35,011 bases of DNA from Oscillospiraceae bacterium (lineage in GTDB: Bacteria; Bacillota; Clostridia; Oscillospirales; Ruminococcaceae): NCBI GenBank assembly GCA_022788225.1, contig JALEVO010000075.1, forward strand, positions 1 to 35,011, read 5' to 3'. Both the position numbers and the translations under genes were made by a program. The notes under the pieces were generated by a model. That model was not told the DNA's origin, made no database searches, and saw only the letters and a list, made by a program, of their open reading frames with translations. The first letter of the stretch is position 1; every line of letters starts with the position of its first letter. Shown here one piece after another: positions 7,775 to 14,621 of the stretch.

Positions 7775-8119
7775 ATGAAATATTTTGTAAAAGACCAAAA
7801 TGGCAGAAATATTCTGATAAATATGATTTCTCTATCTCCTACCGGAAAATATTTTGTTGCCAGAACAGACGGCTACACTGTTTTTAAGATTACAGAAAAA
7901 GACGATGAAGACGTATATGGGACTGCTGTTTCTTCCGGAGTTGACTATTCTGATGAGGACGGATTTCCTGTTCGATTCAGCGGAGTGGAGTGGTTTGAGG
8001 AATACGGTTTTGTGAAAATCGTTTTTTCAAACTGGGATACGTTTGAACGTGAATCTGCCCGTTTTTATCTTGACCGTGAACTATATGAAAGAAAAAAGCA
8101 GGAGCTTCACGGAAAATAA
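7775..8119 (+). CDS. Hypothetical protein, 114 aa
   Basis: A soluble, acidic small protein with no family I recognise. It starts MKYFVKDQNGRNILINM and alternates short hydrophobic strands with charged turns (GKYFVARTDGYTVFKITEKDDEDVYG), which suggests an all-beta N-terminal part, followed by a helical, charged end (FYLDRELYERKKQEL). There is no signal peptide or membrane segment. GGGGAGGAAGTAA is a strong ribosome binding site, and TATAAT at 7738-7743 is a plausible -10, so it is likely a real expressed gene. A weak hairpin with a T run (about 8129-8170) follows. Confidence 0.7.
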   Translation: MKYFVKDQNGRNILINMISLSPTGKYFVARTDGYTVFKITEKDDEDVYGTAVSSGVDYSDEDGFPVRFSGVEWFEEYGFVKIVFSNWDTFERESARFYLDRELYERKKQELHGK

Positions 8120-8215
8120 AAACTGCCAATTAAGCTTTTTGGCTTGATTAAATAAAATTTTTTTAGGAGATTGCTGTTTGAAGAAAAACAACACCTTGGA
8201 GATTGTATGCTGACC

Positions 8216-8253
8216 GGGAGGTTTGCGTAAATACAGTCTCACACAAACCTCCC
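8216..8253 (+). promoter_or_regulatory. Perfect 10-bp inverted repeat in the leader of the GNAT gene
   Basis: GGGAGGTTTG and CAAACCTCCC pair exactly across an 18-base loop, 37 bases before the acetyltransferase start. There is no following T run, so it is not a standard terminator. Roles as an mRNA leader hairpin or protein-binding site are possible; none is shown. Confidence 0.5.
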
Positions 8254-8289
8254 AGTATTGCAGTCAACAATCATCAGGAGGAAAAAATA

Positions 8290-8916
8290 ATGAATAAAAA
8301 TGACTATATAATTCGTTTGGAAAGAAAAGAAGAATACCGTGAAGTGGAAAACCTTGTGAGGGAATCGTTCTGGAATGTTTACCGTCCGGGCTGTCTTGAA
8401 CATTATGTTCTGAACCAGCTTAGAAATGACCCGGATTTTGTGCCGGAACTGGACTTTGTCATGGAGAAAAACGGCGTACTTATCGGTCAGAACATTTTTA
8501 TGAGGGCGAATATAAAAGCCGATGACGGCAGAAATATTCCGATTATGACAATGGGACCTATCTGTATTGCACCTGAATTCAAAAGACAGGGCTATGGTAA
8601 AATTCTGCTTGACTACTCATTAGAGAAGGCGGCAGAACTCGGCTGCCCAGCTGTATGCTTTGAAGGAAACATTGATTTCTACGGCAAAAGTGGTTTCCGC
8701 TTTGCCAGTGAGTACGGCATTCGTTATCATGGCTTGCCGGAGGGAGAAGATGCATCATTCTTTCTGTGCAGAGAACTTATTCCGGGATATCTTGACGATA
8801 TAACCGGAGAGTATGCAACACCGCAGGAATATTTTGTCGACGAAGCAGAAGCTGAAGAGTTTGACAAAGCTTTTCCTGCTAAGGAAAAACTGAAACTTCC
8901 GGGTCAGCTTTTCTAA
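8290..8916 (+). CDS. GNAT family N-acetyltransferase
   Basis: 208 residues, resembling the YhbS-like branch of GNAT acetyltransferases, which transfer acetyl from acetyl-CoA to an amine; the substrate cannot be read from the sequence. The acetyl-CoA-binding motif A is GPICIAPEFKRQGYGKILLDYSLEKAAELG, containing the Q/R-x-x-G-x-G/A pattern (RQGYGK). FEGNIDFYGKSGFRFASEYGI is the usual motif after it. The ATG at 8290 is preferred over the in-frame one at 8203 because CAGGAGGAAAAAATA precedes it directly and homology begins there. A perfect terminator hairpin follows. Confidence 0.85.
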   Translation: MNKNDYIIRLERKEEYREVENLVRESFWNVYRPGCLEHYVLNQLRNDPDFVPELDFVMEKNGVLIGQNIFMRANIKADDGRNIPIMTMGPICIAPEFKRQGYGKILLDYSLEKAAELGCPAVCFEGNIDFYGKSGFRFASEYGIRYHGLPEGEDASFFLCRELIPGYLDDITGEYATPQEYFVDEAEAEEFDKAFPAKEKLKLPGQLF

Positions 8917-8937
8917 GCGAATAAAAACTGAATCAAT

Positions 8938-8977
8938 AAAATCCTCGCAGAATCGTTACTGAAACTGCGAGGATTTT
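8938..8977. terminator. Bidirectional intrinsic terminator
   Basis: AAAATCCTCGCAG pairs perfectly with CTGCGAGGATTTT over 13 bp with a 14-base loop. T-rich ends on both strands let it serve the GNAT gene and the convergent histidine-kinase operon. Confidence 0.85.
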
Positions 8978-9014
8978 ACTTTACTATTGTGAAAATATGT
9001 GGATTTTCAGCAAA

Positions 9015-10253
9015 CTATGCTTTTGAAAATACTGCTGAAACGTTCATATATTCATTCTGAATTTCAGCAAAAATTTCACCGTTTATTTTTCTCATAAGCT
9101 GACGGCAGATGTAAAGACCAAGCCCGCTGCCCTGTGACTTTTCTGAATTTGAACCTCTCCAGAAACTGTCGAAAATATGTGGCAATTCTGTTTCCGGCAG
9201 GGTACAGCCGCTGTTTCGGACGGTAATCAGCTGACAATTATCCTCTTCCGAAAAACTGATTTCTATTGTGTGTCCGTCGCCGTATTTTACTGCATTTTCG
9301 ATTACATTCTGCAGTACTTCAACACTTCGGTCGAAGTCGCCTTTTAAAATGCAGTCACAATAGTGACCGACTGAAAAATCCGTGTGTACCAGCGAAAGCT
9401 TTTCCCTGTAGTAAACTGAAATTTTGTTTACAAGTTCAGAAAGGTAAAATTCACCGCAGTTTACTTCAAGATTAAGAAAATCGTCCCTTGTTGCCGAAAT
9501 TATCTCTGAAAGAAATTATTCGATTTCGTCAGCCTTTTCGTTTATGCTTTCAGCAATTTCAAACTGTTTTTCCTTATCCTTGTACAAACCCTTTGACAAT
9601 GCTTTTGAATAAAGCTTTATGGCAGAAAGGGGAGTTTTTATATCGTGTGAAACGGAGAGAATAAGCGTTTTTTTGTCACGCTGCAAATCAAGCTCACGCT
9701 TTTTCTGCTCCTCCATATTCTCTCTTAGCAGGTCAACACCCCAGAGAAATTTCCCGAAAAACCTGTTCTTACTTTCTTTGACCGGAGCGGTAAGATTTCC
9801 TTTTGAAAGCTCATATGGGATATCACGGAATGATTCAAAGGGTTTAAGGATTTTCAGTTTTATAAAAATCATCACCGCTATAATCAGAACTGACATAATT
9901 GCAAGAACAATATTCACTCTGATAATTATAGCTGAATCCGATTTTGACGGGTCAATAACATAGTCAAAACGGTAAATTTCTCCGTTGATTTCTCTTACTG
10001 AGTAATCGTTTTTTCCGCCGTCAAAAAAGCTGTCCGAACCGTCAGAACGTTCAATATTAGTTACATATTCATAACCCGACAGGTCAATATTTTCAAAACC
10101 GTTTTGAAGGATTTCCTCTGCAATCCTGTTTATTTCAACACGATAAGGTCTGCCGGAAGAATCACCATTACTTTTCAGATAAATATTTGAAAAAGTGAAA
10201 ATAAGTACTATCCCAAGAATTACTGCGACAAATATCCTGTTAAAGCTTTTCAT
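9015..10253 (-). pseudogene. Sensor histidine kinase with an in-frame TAA
   Basis: A membrane histidine kinase of 412 codons, split by one stop codon. From the start: TM1 (about residues 8-27), an extracytoplasmic loop of about 80 residues, TM2 (about 108-132), HAMP linker, H box SVSHDIKTPLSAIKLYSK. The frame then meets TAA at 9516-9518 after KADEIE and continues unchanged (FLSEIISATRDDFLNLE) through the N box VLQNVIENAVKYGDG, the F box HIFDSFWRG and the G2 box GSGLGLYICRQL to a TAG at 9015. No shift is needed, so a single substitution such as AAA to TAA explains it. As written, the product has the sensor and phospho-acceptor helix but no ATPase domain. Its start overlaps the regulator stop by four bases (ATGA). 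Confidence 0.9.
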
Positions 10254-10909
10254 ACGAATTTATACCCCACACCCCACACTGTCAGAATGCGCTTTGGATT
10301 TTTGGGGTCGTCCTCGATTTTCTGACGCAGCCATTTTATGTGTACCGTAAGAGTCTGCGGCTCGGAAACGCTGTCTGCCCAAATTCTGCTGAAAATATAT
10401 TCCTTGTTTAAAACTCTGCCTTTGTTTTCAATAAGAAGTAAAAGCAGTTCAAGTTCCTTTGCGGTCATGTCGGTAGGGATGTCGTTTATGTAGACAGTTT
10501 TTCCGGCTTTGTCAATTCGGATATTACCGTCAGTTATTTCGTCAACTGCGTATCTGCGTCTGAAAATACCGCTTATTTTTGCCAGCATTATATCAATATC
10601 ATAGGGCTTTTCGATATAATCGTCTGCACCTAAAAACAGTCCGTTGAGCTTGTCTTCCTTTTCGGTTTTGGCACTTACTATTATAACAGGTGTATTGCTC
10701 TGTTCACGGATTTTTGTACACACGCTGAAACCGTCAATTCCCGGCAGCATAATATCCAGTATCACAAGTCTTGCACCGTACTTTTCATAAAGCTGCAAAG
10801 CCTTTTCACCGCTTTGTGCAATGCTGACTGTGTAATTTTCCGCACGAAGAAAATCACACAGCAGTTCTGCAAGCTCTTTGTTGTCTTCAACAATAAGAAT
10901 ATCTGTCAT
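10250..10909 (-). CDS. OmpR/PhoB-type response regulator
   Basis: 219 residues. The receiver domain (1-~115) has the acidic pair ED at 8-9, the phospho-acceptor Asp52 in VILDIMLPG, Ser79 and Lys101 in EKPYD. The C-terminal winged helix (~125-219) has the family features TAKELELLLLLIENKGRVLNKEYIF and the ending TVHIKWLRQKIEDDPKNPKRILTVWGVGYKFV. It should bind DNA as a dimer after phosphorylation, presumably by the adjacent kinase, and likely controls this transporter operon (inferred). GAAAGGACAATT is its ribosome binding site. The protein itself is intact although its partner kinase gene is interrupted. Confidence 0.93.
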   Translation of the reverse strand: MTDILIVEDNKELAELLCDFLRAENYTVSIAQSGEKALQLYEKYGARLVILDIMLPGIDGFSVCTKIREQSNTPVIIVSAKTEKEDKLNGLFLGADDYIEKPYDIDIMLAKISGIFRRRYAVDEITDGNIRIDKAGKTVYINDIPTDMTAKELELLLLLIENKGRVLNKEYIFSRIWADSVSEPQTLTVHIKWLRQKIEDDPKNPKRILTVWGVGYKFV

Positions 10910-10936
10910 AATTGTCCTTTCGATAGCTGATTGAAT

Positions 10937-11704
10937 TTACCAGCCCATTTCCATAAGCCAGTTGCTAAGCGACCTTTCACGCTCTCTCAGCTGAGATGGT
11001 GAAGTGTACCTTTCTAAATTATACTCTCCTTTTATGTTTCCGTCAACTATATAAAGCACTCTTGTGCATTTTGCCGCAACCTTTACGTCATGGGTTACAA
11101 GCATGACTGTTGTTCCCTCACCGTTGATTTTGGCAAGTTCATCCATAACTTCTTCGGAGGAAGTGCGGTTGAGTGCGCCGGTAGGCTCGTCGGCAAAAAT
11201 CATTTTCGGTTTGTTTATCATACTTCGGCAGATGCAGGCACGCTGAAGCTGTCCGCCGGAAACCTCGTTTATACCGTTGTCGGCAATTTCAATAATGCCA
11301 AGCTTTCTCATCAGGTCCTGACCTCTGCCCACAGTTTCCTTTCTGCTCTCTTTTATCTTGTCGGACTGGCAGGCGGGAAGAATGATGTTGTCCAGTACCG
11401 TGAGATTTTTCATCATGTACATCTGCTGGAAGATAAAACCCATTTCATTAAGGCGCAGATCTGCAAGCTCTTTCTGACTGAGCTTTGAAATGTCACTTCC
11501 GCAGAACTCAACCTCTCCGGCGGTTATGGAGTCCATTCCGGAAACAGCGTACAGAAGGGTGGATTTGCCGGAGCCTGACGGTCCCATGACTGCAACCATT
11601 TCGCCCTCCGAAACGGTGAAATTCACGTTTTTCAGAACATTGTTCTGACGCTTGTTTAAAATGTATGTTTTGCAAAGATTCTTTACGTTTAATATAGTTT
11701 TCAT
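10937..11704 (-). CDS. ABC transporter ATP-binding protein (MacB/LolD-like)
   Basis: 255 residues. ATPase of a MacB/LolD/FtsE-type transporter, energising the permease encoded just upstream. Walker A is GPSGSGKSTLL, the Q loop GFIFQQMYMM, the signature VSGGQLQRACICRSM, Walker B MIFADEPTGALN with the catalytic Glu, and the switch His in VTHDVKVA. The start chosen is MKTILNV because AGGAG lies 7 bases before it; the longer frame from 11728 would overlap the permease gene without a binding site. The C-terminus extends about 25 residues past the core (ERYTSPSQLRERERSLSNWL). It lies 16 bases after the permease gene. Confidence 0.92.
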   Translation of the reverse strand: MKTILNVKNLCKTYILNKRQNNVLKNVNFTVSEGEMVAVMGPSGSGKSTLLYAVSGMDSITAGEVEFCGSDISKLSQKELADLRLNEMGFIFQQMYMMKNLTVLDNIILPACQSDKIKESRKETVGRGQDLMRKLGIIEIADNGINEVSGGQLQRACICRSMINKPKMIFADEPTGALNRTSSEEVMDELAKINGEGTTVMLVTHDVKVAAKCTRVLYIVDGNIKGEYNLERYTSPSQLRERERSLSNWLMEMGW

Positions 11705-11720
11705 AACTTTTCTCCTGTTC

Positions 11721-14069
11721 TTATTCAATGTTGGAAACTTCTGATGCCTGAATTTTTCTCAGTCCCAGTGCCGAAACAAATGCGGCAACGGAGGTGACTG
11801 AAAGCACGATAAGAGGATAAATCAGGTAAACCTCAACCGGCTTTATGTCAAATTCAATGCTGTATGCGCCCATCATGCGGAAAACCGGTTCAATAAGCAG
11901 ATGTGACATCGGTTCTGAAATAAGCGTACCAATTATAATAGAGATAAGCAGTATCAAGCCTATCCTCATAGTCTGCCACAATGTCAGACTGGAATTTCTG
12001 AATCCCACAGCTTTGAGTATGGCAATTTCGCTTTTTTCCTTTGTGATAAAGCTTTTTACCATGAGTACTGCAACAAGAATGTTTATGCACAGTATAACTG
12101 CAAGAATAAGAGTTTTTACGTCTTCAAGCATACCTGCCACAGAACCAATCATGGAATCAATGTATTCTCCGGCAGTAAATACCTCTGTATCGGGGTATTC
12201 TTCCGCTAAAAGTGCTTTGCGTTCTTTTAAGACTTTGGCACTCGGATTATCATCAAACTTTATCTGTATTCCGAAACATCCTGTTGTAAAGCTGTAATCG
12301 AGATTTTCCTGCTGGTAAAAGCGTATACCTTCGCCATTATTGTTCATGGACTGGTTGATTGCAGTCACTGTGTAAGTTCTGGTTTCGTTTCCGGTGTTTA
12401 TCTCTACGTCGTCGCCTATCTTTGCGCCGATTGTGTCGGCAACATAATGGGATATTGCAATCTCGCTGTTATTCTGCGGAGGAGTACCCTTTATATATGA
12501 ATACATATCCGTTGTTACTCCGCCGATACCCTGAAATGCAAGAGAGGTCATTTTCCTGCCGTTGTATGAGATAGTCATACGGAACAATAATTCCCGATAA
12601 ACGTCTGCGTCAATATTATTTTCAGCAAGATATTCTTTTACATCATTCATACTCTTTTCCACAGTTTCCATGTTGTGACCGCTTGGAGTAAAGAGCATTT
12701 CCTGAGAAATAACAAGGTCTGAATCTGCCATGTTGAACCATTTTATAAGTTTATCCGACTGGAGAGTGTTGATTGTATTTACCGGTATAATTACAAGAAG
12801 AACACCGAGAGTGAAAATCACAAGCATGGAAATATACTTTTTCAGTCCGCTCAAAATGTCGTTTATGGTCATGAACAAAACCGCCGGGAGCTTTGTCTTG
12901 CTGAGACGGAGTATGCCTTTTCTCTTGTAGCGTTCACCGTTTTCGCCGTTTCTGATAGCGTCAACAGGGGAGAACTTCTTGATTTTCCGGGTACAGAAAT
13001 AGCAGAACAGAACTACAATTGTCGCCGCACCGAATGAGCAGACCAGATTGAGGAGAAGATTTCCCTCACCGGAAATGATAATGTTCTTTGACGCATTTTC
13101 AAGGAGCAGAGTGCTAAAAGGTATGCTCAGCAGGAAACCGATAACCGTTCCCACAATTGAAATCGCAAGGTATTTTACTATGTAAAGCCCTCTGATTTTC
13201 CTGTTTGGAATACCAATCGCTTTCATAACGCCTATTTCACGGAATTCCTCGCTCATTGTGAAATTAATGGTAAAATGGAGAATTATCATTGAAACCAGTA
13301 TAAGGCATATACTTACAATAAGCACTATTGCCGCAATAAGTGTATCCATAATGTACATCGTGTTGAGAACAGAACCCTCTGAATCGAAAATTGTGTTCAG
13401 TTCAAGGGCGGCAAATTTGTCGTGAAATCCTGAATCATCGGTATATACAAGAATTGAATTGGTTATGCCGGAATTTTCATTCGGGAATAAGCTGTAATCA
13501 TTTTCGCTGATAAGAAAACGTGTCATGCCAAACATGGCAGAGCCGAAAAGAGCATCTTTCACATACCCTTTTAATGTGAACTCCTTTTTTGTTCCCTCAT
13601 AGTCAATGACGATTTTTGCACCTTCGTAAAAATCATTGTTTTCAGAATTGAATATATTCGCCGACACATAAATTTCGCCATCGTTTATTTTGGTGATTTC
13701 TTCTCCCTTACTGTCAAAAACCTTGCTGTTCTTTAAGGTTGACAGGTATGTTGTATTGCTGTAGTCAAATTCCTCGCCGCTTACCTGAACATTTTTCGGG
13801 TCAATCAGGAGAAGCTCAATGTTTTTGTAATCGTAGTTGTTTTCATCGGCAAAAGCGTAAAATCTTTCCGCCTCCGACTGCTCCGAAACTGCTATCCAGT
13901 AATCGGGCGCCTCCGCCATTTCAAAGTAATCGTCCAGCGCAGTTGTAACAGTAAGAATGTTGTTTACACTGCTTGCTATGAACATTGCCGCAAGAGTAAT
14001 AAAAATCAGCAGTATCATGTTCATAGTCTTTTTTCGTTTAAGGTCTTTTTTCAGTATTCGCAGATACAT
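11721..14069 (-). CDS. ABC transporter permease, FtsX/MacB type with two FtsX domains
   Basis: 782 residues, about eight membrane segments in a 4+4 plan: TM1 near residues 15-38, a large outer domain to about 240, three TM between about 244 and 365, TM5 near 415-435, a second outer domain to about 655, and three TM to the end. The two membrane halves each contain the FtsX patch (FREIGVMKAIGIPNRKI and KSEIAILKAVGFRNSSL). Such proteins are mechanotransmission-type exporters or extractors acting on peptides, lipids or antibiotics at the membrane. With the two-component genes downstream, a drug- or peptide-sensing detoxification operon is likely, but the 4+4 layout differs from the ten-TM BceB pattern, so BceAB should not be assumed. 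First gene of the minus-strand operon; GGCGG precedes the ATG. Confidence 0.88.
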   Translation of the reverse strand: MYLRILKKDLKRKKTMNMILLIFITLAAMFIASSVNNILTVTTALDDYFEMAEAPDYWIAVSEQSEAERFYAFADENNYDYKNIELLLIDPKNVQVSGEEFDYSNTTYLSTLKNSKVFDSKGEEITKINDGEIYVSANIFNSENNDFYEGAKIVIDYEGTKKEFTLKGYVKDALFGSAMFGMTRFLISENDYSLFPNENSGITNSILVYTDDSGFHDKFAALELNTIFDSEGSVLNTMYIMDTLIAAIVLIVSICLILVSMIILHFTINFTMSEEFREIGVMKAIGIPNRKIRGLYIVKYLAISIVGTVIGFLLSIPFSTLLLENASKNIIISGEGNLLLNLVCSFGAATIVVLFCYFCTRKIKKFSPVDAIRNGENGERYKRKGILRLSKTKLPAVLFMTINDILSGLKKYISMLVIFTLGVLLVIIPVNTINTLQSDKLIKWFNMADSDLVISQEMLFTPSGHNMETVEKSMNDVKEYLAENNIDADVYRELLFRMTISYNGRKMTSLAFQGIGGVTTDMYSYIKGTPPQNNSEIAISHYVADTIGAKIGDDVEINTGNETRTYTVTAINQSMNNNGEGIRFYQQENLDYSFTTGCFGIQIKFDDNPSAKVLKERKALLAEEYPDTEVFTAGEYIDSMIGSVAGMLEDVKTLILAVILCINILVAVLMVKSFITKEKSEIAILKAVGFRNSSLTLWQTMRIGLILLISIIIGTLISEPMSHLLIEPVFRMMGAYSIEFDIKPVEVYLIYPLIVLSVTSVAAFVSALGLRKIQASEVSNIE

Positions 14070-14100
14070 ATCAATGACCGCCTTTCCTTTTGATGTTCTG

Positions 14101-14129
14101 ATTATATCACGGAAATTATTAAATAGTCC
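14101..14129 (-). promoter_or_regulatory. Candidate promoter of the ABC/two-component operon
   Basis: A minus-strand TATAAT at 14101-14106 lies about 32 bases before the permease start. The matching -35 position (14124-14129) is poor (GGACTA) and abuts the end of the hairpin element, so expression may depend on an activator or on the element's sequence. Confidence 0.4.
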
Positions 14130-14297
14130 TTAAAAACCTGCCCACATAGGCATCTGCGCACGTCTTTTCGGAAAAAATTGATGCATACTGCGTTGAAAAT
14201 TCTTGCCATACGCCAGTATGCCTGCAAATTTTCGCCTTGTCTGCAACAATTTTTTCTCGAAAATCCGTACACATTTCCTATGTGTACAGGTTTTAAA
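14130..14297. mobile_element. MITE-like hairpin element, copy 2
   Basis: A roughly 168-bp element whose ends (TTAAAAACCTGCCCACATAGG and CCTATGTGTACAGGTTTTAA) are inverted repeats with few mismatches. The interior pairs as well: TTTTCGGAAAAAATTG with CAATTTTTTCTCGAAAA, GAAAATT with AAATTTTC, and an apex CATAC-gcca-GTATG. The central TTCTTG-N-CATACGCCAGTATGCCTGC is the same as in the element at 5015-5186, while the outer arms differ. It carries no protein. It lies between the divergent permease operon and the alaS promoter. Confidence 0.72.
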
Positions 14298-14315
14298 AAA
14301 TTTCCGAAAAAAATA

Positions 14316-14343
14316 TTGACATTTTCCGCACATTTGGTATAAT
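14316..14343 (+). promoter_or_regulatory. Promoter of the alaS leader
   Basis: TTGACA and TATAAT with a 16-base spacer, about 20 bases right of the hairpin element. It drives the T-box leader. Confidence 0.75.
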
Positions 14344-14349
14344 ATATAA

Positions 14350-14577
14350 GGAATATTGTTTTGGGCTGTGACAGGAATAATTGCATTATTCAATCCTCAG
14401 AGAGAAAGCGGACGGTGAAAGCTTTTGTTTGAAGTGCAAGTGCTACCCTTGAGCTTTCTGCTGAAAAGCGGACGTAATTTCTGCGTTAAAGAAAATAAGA
14501 GGAAAGCAACATTTTGCTTTTGAATTTTGGGTGGTACCACGAGCCTTCGTCCCATTTTGGCGGCGAGGGCTTTTTTA
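14350..14577 (+). promoter_or_regulatory. T-box riboswitch controlling alaS
   Basis: A tRNA-sensing leader, presumably for uncharged tRNA-Ala given its gene. The diagnostic T-box GGGTGGTACCACG is at 14529-14541; its UGGU part pairs with the free tRNA acceptor end. It is followed by a terminator in which AGCCTTCGTC pairs with GGCGAGGGCT (14542-14570) before TTTTTT. Stem I features include AGAGAGAAAGCGG, GGTGAAAGC and GAAGTGCAAGTGCTACCC. A GCT triplet at 14460-14462 is a candidate alanine specifier codon, but I could not fold the stem to prove it. Confidence 0.9.
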
Positions 14578-14621
14578 GTATTTTCCCGGATAAAATATAT
14601 TTTGAATGGAGAACTTGATTT

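Noticed and set aside
8120-8175. Possible terminator after the 114-residue hypothetical gene
   Set aside because: The AATTAAGC/GCTTGATT stem is weak and separated from the T run; not strong enough to list as a feature.
10937-14069. Assignment of the ABC genes as BceAB
   Set aside because: The permease has a 4+4 membrane plan with two outer domains rather than the ten-helix BceB plan, and the kinase has a sizeable outer loop, unlike BceS.
14102-14393. Two overlapping minus-strand ORFs of 87 and 94 codons
   Set aside because: They run through the hairpin element and the alaS promoter; no start signals, and they are explained by the repeat.
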